A model generated the notes under the pieces. It was given only the letters and a program-made list of their open reading frames with translations. It had not been told where the DNA came from and did not search any database. From positions 3,844,001 through 3,908,000 of the forward strand of contig NC_060020.1 of NCBI RefSeq assembly GCF_021134715.1: 64,000 bases of DNA. Direction: 5' to 3'. The position numbers and the translations under genes are program-made. The stretch is from Daphnia pulex (lineage: Eukaryota; Arthropoda; Branchiopoda; Diplostraca; Daphniidae). The first letter of the stretch is position 1. Each line of letters starts with the position of its first letter. Below are positions 28,001 to 40,083 of this stretch, in pieces.

Positions 28001-31000
28001 GCCATCCGATCCGGCCCAGCAGTCGTCCCGCGCTAGGCTTCCCAGAAGGAAGGAATGAAGACAGACGAATGAGGAAGGAACCTCGTGTCGTCTTTTGTAG
28101 ATTTGTCTCTGCTGCTCCTGCTGCTGCTGCGTCTGCTGTGTGCCGAGGCCAGAGTGGATCGTGATGGATAGTCATTTCTTAATGGACTATTGCAGCCGGG
28201 TCTCTGATTGTCAAAGTCGAGGTTGAAGGAGAAAGACAAATGTTCCGGTTAAAAAACAACGTCGACCTTTTTTCTTTTGAGCTTTCCAAAAGTTTTTTCT
28301 TGTCTCCCGTTTTCGTGTCATTTCTCTTCTCCAAGCCGAGCGACAGTAGACAGTTGGATATCGCTCTCTCTTCTCTTATGACCATTCCCTTCCACTTTCT
28401 TTACGAATTTTTAGGGTTAAATGATTTGTTTTTTACATTTTTGCTCTAAAAAGGCCCTAAATTTTTATGAGTTTGTTTACTTACGTGGCTTTGAAAAGAG
28501 AGAACGGAAATTGGTTTTTATTGGCCATCGTTTCACCGACCTTTCTGCCAAACTCAAATTAAATCAACGCGATTCTCGTTTTACTGTTTTGGATTTATTT
28601 GACGTATTTAAAGTGGCGCTTATTTCAAAATCACCCGCAATTGTTCTTTTCGTGGTTTAGAACTTTAAATTAAGCAATTTCCCTGCCATCGTTCGACTCG
28701 GTCTGTTTTGATTGATTTCCGAGGCGGAAGTCGAATACAAGGATAATCGAATTGAATGATGCCCTTTAACCATCAACATTTCTGAATTATCTCGAGAAGA
28801 TTTTAGCCGGTATATACAAGTCTTGAGGGCGTTTTGCTGGCAAAGTGATAGGATATCTCACGGAGAAGGATGCATAGAAATATATGAGAAGTATTCCCGG
28901 TTTTCTTTTCGCCCGTCTAAATGTTTAGAAACTATGGCGGCCGTGTGTTCCGGTTGTTTTTTTCCTGCTCCCCCCACCCCTTAAAACGATTAGGGTGATG
29001 CATGTCAGGAATTTCTGTTTCATTTACCCTGTCCCACTCTCTTAGCTTAAAACGGTTTGGAACGCTGAAAGATGACGCCCCATTTCTTGTTTTGGTGTTC
29101 TTTTGTCTGTAGCCTTTGACGCTGTGCAACGTTGAAGACATCACTTCATTGAACGTCCGACGAGAGGATGAACTGACGCAGTACGTTGAAATTCGCCTGA
29201 AAGATCCCGATAAGGAGGTACGAAATTATACGCGTCTAAATCAATCAAAACGAACCTAACCTCAATTTATTTTTTCTTTTTTTTTTTTTGGTTTGTTGGG
29301 TTTACTTTTAAAGACATTGTTGCTAAGCCTTGAGGAACGTGACGCTGAAGAAATCATTCTAGTTTTGCGGGGCTATCACAAACTAGCCACTGATCGCGTC
29401 TTGCCCGTCCATCGAGAAAGGAGTCGCTGGACCCAGGATTCCGGTAGGTTTATTAATGACTCCCCCGCTGCTGAAGTGATTCATTCAATGATGTTCGCTT
29501 GATTTATGTGTGTGGTCTTTATTGTCTTTTGTTTTCTCGCCCAGCTCCTCCGTATCACACTCGTCACACGGTCCTCCCTTCTCCGTGGAGCTTTGTGGAT
29601 CGCACGACCGCTCCTCCCTGTGGCGCTTCCGAACCGGAAGAGAAATTGGTCCGCTACGCTGATCTCTCCGTTCCGCCGCCTTATCACCCACCGCCACAAG
29701 GTTTCCAGGTATTTTCGGCTCCGTTTGATTGGGTTCGACCACCCGATGCGCTTCGATGCTCAATGTGTTTTTCTATTTTTTCTATTTTTTCCCGTTTAAC
29801 AGTTGCCCAGCAACCGCTATCCATCGCACGGCGAGCCTGACGAGGGAGCGATCGGTGAAAGGGAATTTGACGATCCATTCGATCCCACCTTGACCTACGA
29901 CAGTCCGCGTGATCTCCGCGGAGTGTCGCTAGCTCTGAGTCCGCAGCACGGCAGCAACAAGGTGGACAGCAACATGAACAAGCCATTACCCAACAACAAC
30001 GTCGAGTCGTCTTCGGCGGCCGGACCGACGGCCACATTCAAGAACCGGTTGCCCGTCTTGTCTTCGGTTTCGTCGAGGGAAATCCCAGCCGCCCGTCGAG
30101 TTTCCACTCTGGAGACGGCGGTGCCCAGTCACAAGCTCGGCTTTGACATGCCCAGCGTTGTGTCGATGGAGATTCTGGAGTCGCAGCAGCAGCAAACTGA
30201 AATGCTGGTCCAGCAGTTGGCCGACTGCTCGGAGGCCCGCAACGACGCAGTCATCCAACGCGTCTCGGAACTCAAACGCCTGGTGGAAGACGCCGAGCAG
30301 TACCTGACGGGCGATCGCAGCAGTCGAGTCTCGGACGTGGAGACGTCCAGCCTCTTGTCGGACATGTCTCAATTGTCTAAAACCGAATCGGACCAGTCGG
30401 GTAGCGGCGCCGGTGCCGGGTACGGCCGTCTCCGGCACAGCGACTCGCTTCTCCTTCTGACGCAGGGACAGAAACAACTTTCACTGCCGGACAATTCCAC
30501 CATTTTGCTGGACGCTGCCGATCACGCGTCCAGCAGCGACACGGATTCAGTCAGCACGACCCCCAACCAGACGCCCACTCACAGTCCGTCTCAGCGACCC
30601 AAGTCGGCTGAAGGTCTGAAACATGGCCCGTCGTCCAGGCCGCCTTCGATGCTGAAGCCCAGCGACTCGAGCTTTGGTCTCCACAGTCCGGACGTCATTC
30701 CTAGCGTGTCCGGCCACGAAGACAAAGATTTGGAGGGTTTACTTCGACGCCTGCAGGATGATCTTCCGCTGGCCGAAGGATCGCTCATCTACCTCGATCC
30801 GGACATTATTGATTTGACCATGATTCCACCACCCATCACGCCCGAAGAGGACGGACTCAAAATGAAATTTCCGGCTACCATCAACGAACCGCCGACTCCT
30901 TTCGCTGATCGAGATTCCCTGGAGAACGAGCTGGCCGCCATGAAATCGACGCCGTCCGGCGCCGTCCGTGGACGTCCAACGCCATCTGATCTTGGTGAAT

Positions 31001-33799
31001 TGCAGGACTTGACGGACTTGGCCCAGTGGTCCGATGTAGTCTCGGATTCTTCGTGCCTAAACAGCAGCACGGAGAGGGACTTTCATGACTCGGAAGACAC
31101 GTTTTCCCTGAGTGGGGTCAGCACCCGCTCCGTCAGCTCACTGGCCAGCTCAGTCCGTGCTGGCTCCACGTCCAGCTTAGCCGTCCAAACTTTGACGGAG
31201 AGCAAGAGGCGCTGGATAGCCGACGAGAAGCGCAAACATCTGACGGCCAACCCAGAACTGGACAAGTTTCTATCAACCGTAGCTGTCCCTTTACCGCCCA
31301 GCAGCGGCAACAAGTCGTCAACTCAGACCGGATCGGGCGATTTCAGCAGTGAAGATTTATCGGCTTACATCATTCCACCTCCGCCGGCCAATGCCAGCAA
31401 CACGTCCAACAACGGGCTGGTCATCTTGCAGAAACTCTACGCCGCCCGTGAAGGGATTTTCCAGGTGATGAGGGAGGAAACTCCGCCTGTCGTCAACAGC
31501 GGTCCAACACAACAACAACACGGTGGCAAACACTTTGACGAAAAGGATCGGGTCATGGTTGAAATGAAAGTCCGTTTCGAGCAGCGGGAGCCCAACCACG
31601 GGGTGTCGGCCAAAATTGGTGAGATGCAGCGCTTGCTGACTTCGTCCAATAACTCGACGTCCGTCACGGAGACGGTCACCGTTGCTACATCCAGTTCCAA
31701 TGTCGTTTCCACCAAAGGTACCACGCCGGACCTTAGTCCGGCATCCAGCCACTCTTCCGGCTATGGATCGCTCAAGTCGATTGCCGACTGTTCGAATAAC
31801 CCACCTCCGGAATTGCCCGCTCGTCAGCCAGCTGGGCAGTTTAGTCCGCGCAAGAATGGATTCGTTCACTTCAAAATGCCCGCGCTTAACCCATTGAACG
31901 GTGCTCTAAAAGCCCCCGGTTATGGACCCTCGTTCAGATCAGCTTTTATCGATGATGACGACGAGGAAGACGAGGATATTCCTCCACCACCACCGCCGCC
32001 AAGGAATCCCATCCCGAGAATGATCATTGCCGCCGCTGCTGCCGCCAATGCTCGACTTCCGGCACCTGGGAAAATCGCGGAAACTGCAGTGGCACCACCT
32101 CCAGGTCTCCTCACCAAATCCTCCTCTCAGGTATTTAATTTTGAATGTAAGATCCTTAAATCTATTGAATGAATAACATGACACACTGTCCGAAATTGCA
32201 GGGTGATCTCTTGGGGCGTGTTTCGTCGACGACGCTCTCTTCCGGCCGGATGAGCGACCCTCATCGCTTAAGGATGGATGAAATGGGGACCCACGTCACC
32301 GGAGTCAAGGGCATGTCGGCCTCGACGGAAAGCATCTCAACAGTTCACAAGAATGGGCAAAGTGGCTCCTCATCGCCTTCCAAGCTGAGCATGGCATCCA
32401 GCAGCGACTCTATTGGATCCAACGCCAGTGTGGCCACGGTCAAAAATTCTCCCGGCAGCATCGCTGCAGGTACTTCCAGTATTGTGTCGGCAAAAGAAAC
32501 AGACAACACGCCTCCATTACCTCCACGCAATAGCCCGACACGAGTGATCATGCCAAAGCTCGCCGTCACACCTCAGACTGTAAGTCTTGTCATCTTTTTT
32601 TTTATACACCAATTCGGTAATAATAACATTGTTTCTTTATTGAAATTCAGGAATCGACAATGAAAAGTGCGGTAGCTAATCGAGTAGCGCGTCCAGTGGT
32701 AGATTCAAGACCTACACCACCTGTCACTAATACGTCACCCACTCAAAGGCCTCCAGCGCTGCCGTCCCGGCTTCGCAAGCCTGTCCCGGTGACCAGCCCG
32801 CAGAAACCATCGCCGCCGTCGATGGCGTCGAATAGCAACGGCCCGATCAATGTCCGCAGTCCGGTGAACAAAGCGGCAGCTCCTCCTCCACCGCCGATCA
32901 AGTCAACACCTCCGTCGAGTCCCAATCACTACGCAGTGCCCAGCGTCATGAAAACGGCCAACGAAAGCCCATCCAAACGGTCGGAATATCAGACCCCCGT
33001 CGTAGCCCGTGCCCCACGGTCCGCAGTTGCACCTCCCCCGCCATCTAGTAGCAGCAGCCGAATCGGGCAGCCGGGAGCCCCGCTTAGCACTAGCAGCCCC
33101 AAGCTCGGAGGCCGGAACAACGCCAGCATTGGCAACAACGTCATTAGTTTAAACATACGAGTGGAGGGGAAAGGTGCACCTGGTCAGGACTTGCAACCGT
33201 GGACCAACAACAGTCCCAACCACCGCAAGCCCGGAAGTGGTGTCGCCGTGCCGGAGAGAGACAACGGCTCGCTGGATTCGGGCAGCTTCGAACAAGATTC
33301 GTTGGACGGCAGCACGGATTTCGATCTTTCGACTCTCATCTGTCAGTCGGAGCAGGCGGTCACACGAGTCATTTCGCGACTGGCCGTTCCGCTGGCAGCT
33401 AAAGCCGAGCAACCGCATCCGCAGGGCGACGAAGATTTGGGTCAAATCGAAGCGGCCCGGGAGAGATTGATTAACGAGTCGCGGCAATTTGTCACGGCCT
33501 CGAAAATGTTTGTGAAGAGCGTCACTGATTCACCGCAGACGATGGCCGTCTGTCTCTCGCAATGCGTCGTGCTCATTGAGCGCATGGGCGTGGCCGTCGA
33601 GGACGTGTCTCAGCGGGAGCAGAACCGCGATTTGCCTCCGAAAGTCCGCGACGTGGCCCGAGCCTTCCTGCACACGCTCAAGGCGGCGGCGGAAGCGTCC
33701 GGACAGGGAGTCAGCGATCCGAGCATGGGCCGTCTGATGGGCAAGGCTACCGCCTTGGCCGGCGTTCTCACCATACTGATGCGATCCTTGCGACCGTGA
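25099..33799 (+). CDS. FRMPD4: FRMPD4/Preso-like scaffold protein: WW, PDZ and FERM domains
   Basis: Exons read from splice sites and phase: 25099-25239, 25516-25659, 25765-25933, 26019-26132, 26224-26472, 26546-26665, 26743-26879, 27027-27246, 27317-27397, 29113-29217, 29314-29443, 29545-29708, 29803-32130, 32202-32579, 32651-33799 (TGA). With the exon at 6415 the product is 1905 residues. Domains: WW at about 59-92 ([20 protein letters not shown]), PDZ at about 101-178 ([12 protein letters not shown], then [15 protein letters not shown]), FERM at about 234-565 (FERM start [17 protein letters not shown]; middle lobe with [20 protein letters not shown]). A long Ser/Pro-rich disordered region with a run of seven prolines follows, then a helical C-terminus. 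The WW-PDZ-FERM order and many identical stretches match vertebrate FRMPD4 (Preso), a postsynaptic scaffold that links PSD-95 and mGluR-type complexes. Synaptic or cortical scaffolding here is inferred from family. No disruptions were seen. Confidence 0.93.
27398..29112 (+). other. FRMPD4: 1.7-kb intron of the FRMPD4-like gene
   Basis: The donor follows ...MRSSA (GCG|GTAAGT) and the acceptor precedes [13 protein letters not shown] (TGTCTGTAG|CCT), both phase 0. The join keeps the FERM F3 lobe in frame and matches the length of the vertebrate domain, so no exon seems to be missing. I see no gene in the intron. Confidence 0.7.
33306..33799 (+). other. FRMPD4: conserved-looking helical C-terminal domain of the FRMPD4-like protein
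   Basis: After about 1100 disordered residues the protein ends in roughly 165 ordered residues. Amphipathic helices can be seen around [60 protein letters not shown] and [16 protein letters not shown]. The pattern resembles four-helix bundles of the talin/FAT/Cas C-terminal type (compare xSRxFVxASKxFVK). This is a reading of periodicity, not a domain search. It may be the protein-interaction module that anchors the scaffold. Confidence 0.4.
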
Positions 33800-34740
33800 A
33801 CGTCGTCATGGCCTTTTGAATTTGCGCCGCTTAAAGAATGCGTAAAGGTAACAATCACGTAACTGTCTCTCACGCCTGTCAATGCACCATCCTATTATGA
33901 GTGTCACGGGCTTACCCGGTGAACTATGTCACTCGGATCGGCAGTCATTTGCTGGAGTGTTGCTTGTGTGTAAAGTAAATAGGAAATGGTTCGTTTGTGA
34001 TGAAATTGTTTAATAACGAAAACCGTCAAGATCCTTTCGGGGAAATCACGAGCTCGAAACTCCCCAAGTGATTTTGGAGAGGGACTGGATTGTGTCATGT
34101 ATAAGCCTAATTGTTTTGTATTGTATTTGGATATTATCAATTTGATTCCCTGACGCCACACGTGAGTAAATCGTGCGGTTTTGTGTGTCGTTATTGACTC
34201 GTTTTGTAACTCGATTTATGCTAGTCGCCAAACGTTTTTCGAATGGACACCCTCCTCGAAGACGGGCAACAAGCAACAGACTTGAGATAAGTTATTTGTT
34301 AAGAGTAATCCCAGCAATTTATTTACCCGGCGAATCTTCATTTGTGTTTCAAAACAAATATAGAAATCATTACTCGGCGGTCTGATTTGTTCAATCGCAT
34401 GTCAAATTCGAGAAGTAAATATTCTTCGTTGAAACGTTGACGAAAAATGAATCGTTCTCTCGAGCTCTGTCAATCACTGCGTAACTATTTACTATTTTCA
34501 ACATACGAATGTTATCCATATTTGTTAGTTCTGTTCACGTTTTTATCACTTTGTCTTGCATAATATAACAGGAGCAAAAACTGCTGCTTATCACAGTGGA
34601 ACTGTCAAATTATATATCATTTATAGGAGTTTGAATGATATCACGCTATGCCACTCTTACCTTTTTTCATCAAACTACATTCTGTCCTTCCTTTTCTGTA
34701 AAGAAGAGAAAATGTAAATAAACAATGAAACATACCTATT
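33800..34740 (+). other. FRMPD4: probable 3'UTR of the FRMPD4-like gene
   Basis: This AT-rich stretch follows the stop codon and has no coding frame of interest. A canonical AATAAA lies at 34717-34722 and is the best candidate polyadenylation signal. The cleavage position itself cannot be seen. Confidence 0.45.
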
Positions 34741-36454
34741 ATTTGCATAGTACTGCCTTAAACAAAAAATTGTCGTCAAGTTTATGTTTATAAATATTTT
34801 AGTTAATATTTGTTCCAATCGCTAGCTACATTGAGCACATATTTCCCGTATGCGGACCCAACTCGCCAAGTGACAATACTCTTTCGAACTATACTCTTAT
34901 CGTGATCGAATTCTTCCGGAATAACCTTGGGCCTGCCTTGGGCCCTTGGGTTATAGAGGCGGGAGACAACCCGATCGGCTATTAGATTTATTATCAACAT
35001 TTTTTTATCGGATCTCTTCGATCTAATTTTTCAAATGCCTTAATGGGCATGTGACATGGCGGCATACCCATGACTTCTGAGTGCTTTATCAGTTTGAAAT
35101 TTCAATTAGGCGGTTGAGTTGCGTAAATTGGCAACGCCGCTTTAATTTCCACGAAAGTTCGTCTGCTCGCCAAATGCAAATGTCAAAACGGTCAAAACAT
35201 CAGAATAAAGAATACTATTGTATCTTGTAAATCGTAAGCTCTAAGAGTGTGGTTGTTCGATGATTACTTTACACGCGGTTGCAACAGAGAAGTCAAACCA
35301 AGGAATATGTGTGATCTACAAATCGGCAGGCTGTCTAAGTGTTACAAAATTATGTCATCTGCTTTCCAAGACTAAGAGTGTATGTATGTATCAAGCTTCA
35401 TTACGGGTTCCTTCTGAAAACAACTTCAGCTCAAGGTTTTACAGTAAGTCATTGTAACATAATTCACTCATCAACTGCTCATAAATTAATTCATTAATTA
35501 AAAACATTGCTCATTTTCCGTATTTGTAAAAATCCGATCCTTTCCCAAATTTATTCATTCTTTCTGTACTTCTGGTTACTAAATGGATCTCTAACATGGT
35601 AACTATTTATCTTGTATCAAGACGAACCTGATTTTTGAGATCTTCGTTAAATTTCCATTCAGTTTTGCATGTCAATAGAAAATAATTCCAAGCCAAAATC
35701 ACCCTTAATCGAAATTTTTCCTGGACGTTCCTGACCAAATCCAGACTTTTGCTAGAAATAGTCCATTTCAACCCCAATTTTCACCAATTGAATTTTTTGT
35801 CATAAAATTTCCCACGTGCCGGCTGTTTTACTCGGTAGAATTTGATGTACGTTATGTTTGACAATTTTGAGATTATGTGTCGTCACTCTATGTACGTCTA
35901 TGTACGCTAGAACTAGAAGGTGATCGTCCTACTCGTCATTGTTGTCAGGCTTGTTTTAAGTATTTCTTAAAATTTTAATGTTTTTATTAATTTCCTTAAA
36001 AGCAAGCTGTAAATGTCAGCGATTGAAGACCAGAGAGTAAATTCCTTTGTTTAATCTTGGTGTAATTTAACGTAAAATCTTAAGGTGTGGTTTCATGTGA
36101 TTGAATTTTCATTGTTTACCCTTAGACTCTGTGAAATCTCTTACATCTTGACAAATTTAAGTGACTGCTTAATTCTACTTTACTCCGTTCACATGGTTCG
36201 TAGGCCTAGTGAAAGAACAGAAAGTTACTGACGACGAAAGTCCAGCCATCAACTGCATTCTTCCGAGTCGCATTAATCAGTGAATGTTTCGTTTTTTTTT
36301 ACATGGAGTTTCATATCAATTCAACTATTTGTTCTCTATGTGCACTCTTACGTTACTTTATAATGTCTTAAGATGAATTTAGGTATATTTTCAACATGTT
36401 TGAACTGATGCAGTGTTTATTCATTATTTTTCAATTACCATTGTAGAGTTAAAC

Positions 36455-36842
36455 CTGCAGACGGGCCGGCCAGTTTGCATGTCCTTCACGCTTGAAGGTC
36501 ACGGTGAACATTACGTGTAAAACTGTCAATGCGGTGGTGTAGAGGTTGGGTGAGAAAGGTACGTGTTTCATCATTATTAAGCAGGTATAGTAGCCGCAAG
36601 GCTCAGCCATTTGGTATTCATTTTGATATTTGTTGTTGTAGACCCATCCCCAGCAACGCCAACCTAAAGAAGGAAAGGCCAGTTTTCATTTCTTTCATAG
36701 CTCGAAGGTCACGGAGATCATAACGTAATACGTATCATGCGACGGCGGAGAGGTTGGGTGAGAAAGGTACGTGTTTCATCATTATCAAACAGGTACAATA
36801 TCCGCAAGGCTTAAGAGGTGAGGGTGATAAAAAAATCGTATA
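36455..36842 (+). promoter_or_regulatory. TATA promoter and duplicated upstream block of tyrosine-rich gene 1 (left arm)
   Basis: TATATAAAG at 36839-36847 is followed about 30 bp later by the arthropod-type initiator TCAGT at 36870-36874 and the shared CGAGTGAG. Upstream, a block of about 200 bp occurs twice (around 36455-36610 and 36641-36815). Each copy contains GAAGGTCACGG (36494-36504 and 36704-36714), which includes an AAGGTCA nuclear-receptor half-site of the FTZ-F1/ERR kind. The same block, TATA and initiator recur before the copy at 40.4 kb, so they look like the family's own promoter. Confidence 0.65.
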
Positions 36843-36959
36843 TAAAGGAGAGAGAAAAGGCCAGAGACATCAGTCGAGTGAGGATCTCCGACACGGAAAC
36901 ATCTGCTGCGCACTATCTGTCACCTTCTGCCTTCTTCACCGTATTGCCAGTTCGCATCC

Positions 36960-38602
36960 ATGGGTAAATATTCTGTCTTTACATGGCGTTTTCTATTAAT
37001 GTCAGTTATTTTCTGTTTGTTAAAATGCGAATTATTATTGAATATTATTGTTTGAATTTGTATTACTGTCTAGTTAATGGGTGTTGTATCGTTGTTTGGT
37101 GGGTCGACCACTGGTGTACCGATGTCTTCTTGGTATGGCGGATACCAAGCCGCAGACCAGTTATTGCACCAAGGTCTACAAGTACTACACTACTAAGGCA
37201 CCGGAGTTTTATACCACAATTTCCGCTGCCCCGAGCCACTACACTGACGTCCTGAAGTATTACTCTGCCCCGAGTTACTACACCACCAAGGCGACGGAGT
37301 ATGACTATGCATGCTGCCCCATCCTACTACATCGAGGCTCCCAAGTATTACTGTGTTCTGAGCTACTTATTGCGCCGATTTTCCTAAATACTACTCTGTT
37401 CCCAGCTGCTACACCGAGGCTCCCGCTGATTACTCCACCGAGGCTCCCGCTGATTACTCCACCGAGGCTCCCGCTGATTACTCCACCGAGGCTCCCGCTG
37501 ATTACTCCACCGAGGCTCCCGCTGATTACTCCACCGAGGCTCCCGCTGATTACTCCACCGAGGCTCCCGCTGATTACTCCACCGAGGCTCCCGCTGATTA
37601 CTCTACCGAGGCTCCCGCTGATTACTCTACCGAGGCTCCCGCTGATTACTCTACCGAGGCTCCCGCTGATTACTCTACCGAGGCTCCCGCTGATTACTCT
37701 ACCGAGGCTCCCGCTGATTACTCCACCGAGGCTCCCGCTGATTACTCCACCGAGGCTCCCGCTGATTACTCCACCGAGGCTCCCGCTGATTACTCCACCG
37801 AGGCTCCCGCTGATTACTCCACCGAGGCTCCCGCTGATTACTCCACCGAGGCTCCCGCTGATTACTCCACCGAGGCTCCCGCTGATTACTCCACCGAGGC
37901 TCCCGCTGATTACTCCACCGAGGCTCCCGCTGATTACTCCACCGAGGCTCCCGCTGATTACTCCACCGAGGCTCCCGCTGATTACTCCACCGAGGCTCCC
38001 GCTGATTACTCCACCGAGGCTCCCGCTGATTACTCCACCGAGGCTCCCGCTGATTACTCCACCGAGGCTCCCGCTGATTACTCCACCGAGGCTCCCGCTG
38101 ATTACTCCACCGAGGCTCCCGCTGATTACTCCACCGAGGCTCCCGCTGATTACTCCACCGAGGCTCCCGCTGATTAATTACTCCACCGAGGCTCCCGCTG
38201 ATTAATTACTCCACCGAGGCTCCCGCTGATTACTCCATCGAAGCGGCAAAGTACTACTCTGCTCCGACGTACTACACAGAAGCTGATCTTTCGTGCTACG
38301 TTGAACAGAAATACTACACTGATGCTCCAGTTCGCTACACCACGGCCTACGCTACACAGCAGCCCCCAAGTACTGCACCGAAGGAGCCGTCTATTACACA
38401 ACAACGTATGCTGCAGTACTACACCGAGGCTCCCAAGTACTACATCACGAAGGCACCGGATTTCTACACGTCTATGTATGCTGCCCCTGCCTACTACACC
38501 GAGGCCCCGCATTACTACAATAATGAATCGCTCAATTACTACACTACAACCTACGCTGCCCCGAGCTACTACACCTACGTCCTGAAGTATTACTGTGCGT
38601 AA
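36960..38602 (+). pseudogene. tyrosine-rich secreted protein gene 1, left arm, disrupted
   Basis: Family structure: a four-base first exon (ATGG, 36960-36963), a 110-bp intron, then one long exon from 37074. Translated in the family frame it gives WYGGY, then repeats such as KYYTTKAPEFYTT and SHYTDVLKYYSAPSYYTTKA. This copy lacks about 20 bp of the signal-peptide region and has a 5-bp deletion near 37297. Another frame change precedes the 24-bp minisatellite at 37416-38240, whose last units carry 4-bp insertions that bring in TAA. The tail (YYTEAPKYYITKAPDFYTS to the TAA at 38600) is open again. Tyr/Pro/Thr-rich secreted repeats suggest a structural role (cuticle, eggshell or glue), but that is a guess from composition. 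As it stands the copy cannot make a full protein. Confidence 0.7.
37416..38235 (+). repeat. 24-bp minisatellite, about 34 units
   Basis: The unit GAGGCTCCCGCTGATTACTC plus CACC encodes E-A-P-A-D-Y-S-T in the family frame. Thirty-one units in a row are exactly 24 bp (37416-38159). Two 28-bp units with an extra AATT follow, then a final normal one. A block of five units (about 37600-37710) shares CTCTACC in place of CTCCACC, showing block-wise amplification. The equivalent place in the right arm (about 55240-55275) has a single unit. Confidence 0.95.
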
Positions 38603-38691
38603 AAGGAGTCGTCTAAAAAAAAGTCGTGCCCGAATTGCAGTGCCCTATCTGTCACCAACAGCGTTCCTCATCGTGTAACAGATTCGCAATT

Positions 38692-39457
38692 ATGGGTAAA
38701 TATTCTTATGTTTACATTGAGTTTTGTTTCAATTCTATTTTTTTTTCTATTTGTTAATATGCCTGTTAAATTTATACATTAATATTAAATATTATCTACT
38801 GTTAGTTAACTATGTCGTCGTGCTCCTGTTGGGTGTTGTATCGTTGATGGCTGGATCGAACGCAGGTGTAGTGATGTCTTTTTGATATGGCGGATATCAA
38901 ACCGCAACGCCGCCGCCTTCCTACACAACTTACGCAACGATCAGTTCCTGCACCGAGGTCTTCAAGTACTACGCCACTAAAGCACCGGAGTTTTATACCA
39001 CAACTTATGCTGTCCCGAGCCACTACACTGACACCCCGAAGTATTACTCTGCCCCGAGTTACTACACCACCAAGGCGACCGAGTACTACATGACAAGGCA
39101 TGCTGCCCCATCCTACTACACCGAGCCTCCCAAGTATTACTTAGTTCTCGGCTACTTACTGCACCGACACTAACTACTTCTGTTCCCGGCAGCTACACCG
39201 AGGCTCCTGCTGATAACTACACCAAAACGGTCGAATACTACAACGAAGCGGCAAAGTACTTCTCTGCCCCGAGCTACGCAACCAGAACTGAGGCAGCCAA
39301 TTATTACGCAGTCCCGACTTACAACCCAGAAGCTGCTCTTTCGTACTATGTTGAACAGAAATACTACACTGATGCTCCAGTCTACTACACCACGACCTAC
39401 GCTTCACCTAGCTACAACACCACAGCCGCCAAGTACTACATACCCGCAAGGCCTTAA
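38692..39457 (+). pseudogene. tyrosine-rich secreted protein gene 2, left arm, disrupted
   Basis: Exon 1 is ATGG at 38692-38695. Exon 2 starts at 38806 and gives a signal peptide (MVNYVVVLLLGVVSLMAGSN) followed by AGVVMSF. The next codon is TGA at 38883-38885 where the right-arm copy has TGG (Trp of the conserved WYGGYQT). Beyond it the frame reads PPPSYTTYATISSC and SHYTDTPKYYSAPSYYTTKA, then shifts near 39160. The last part (EYYNEAAKYFSAPSYATRTE onward) lies in another frame and ends near 39457. The stop alone would limit the product to the signal peptide. Confidence 0.7.
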
Positions 39458-39484
39458 GAGGTGGGTCAGGGTGAGAAAAAGTCG

Positions 39485-40020
39485 TATAAAAGGAGGGAAA
39501 AGGTGATAAAAATCAGTCGAGTGAGCGTCTCCATCACGGCAACAACTGCTGTGCACTATTTGTCATTAAACCGCAATCACGAGTAAATAATCTGTTACTT
39601 ATGTTTTTTATCAATTTCTATTGTTCTTCTTATTTCTTAATGTGCCAATTATTAAATATTAATGTTCAAATTGTTTATTGTCTAGTTGCTTAAAAGGAGA
39701 TAAAATGCGAAATAATTAGTCGAGTGATTATCTCCGACTTGACGACAGCTGCCGTGCACTATTTGTCACCAACTGCATTCTTCATTGTATGAAATGGTAA
39801 ATTTTCAGTTTTCTAATATGAATTGTGTATCTACTCTCCTATCTTTTTAAATTTATGTCAGTTATTAATGCATATTCATGTTCCATTATTTAGTGTTTAG
39901 TAAACTGTGGCGTCGTTCTGCTGTTGATTGTTGTCCTGAAATACTACACCACCGAGGGTTCAGAATACTACACTGCAACTTATGCTGCCCAGAGCTGCTT
40001 AACCAAAGATTCTTAGTAGT
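39485..40020 (+). pseudogene. remnants of further tyrosine-rich gene copies without start codons
   Basis: A TATA box (TATAAAAGG, 39485-39493) and TCAGTCGAGTGAG (39513-39525) mark a third promoter. The expected ATGGGTAAAT start/donor reads ACGAGTAAAT near 39580, so both the start codon and the exon boundary are lost. A second, shorter echo of the leader (AGTCGAGTGATTATCTCCGA near 39718) is followed by a fragment encoding LKYYTTEGSEYYTATYAAQS up to about 40015. Both are relics. Confidence 0.5.
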
Positions 40021-40083
40021 GCATCGTGATTCCATTCGTTTTAAGCCATAACCATTTAGTATTAATTTGATATTGTTTGTTTT

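Larger units (their letters stand above)
35064..39450. repeat. left arm of a large inverted duplication (tyrosine-rich gene cluster)
   Basis: This arm is the reverse complement of roughly 54040-57664. From 36529 to about 37350 the pairing is collinear without gaps (left plus right coordinate always equals 92682). Outside that block small indels shift the sum, and beyond 37416 the shift is about 750-800 bp because of the minisatellite. The outer boundary is near ATACCCATGACTT at 35064, matched by its complement at 57652-57664. Identity falls gradually inward past 39170. Confidence 0.85.

Noticed and set aside
36529..36999. Short openings with identical translations in both arms (MRWCRGWVRK, MGEKGTCFII)
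   Set aside because: They lie in the promoter block, are identical only because the arms are near-identical, and overlap the TATA/initiator; not genes.
37081..38205. 374-codon opening with PRLPLIT repeats
   Set aside because: It reads the 24-bp minisatellite in the wrong frame. The family frame gives EAPADYST, consistent with all other copies.
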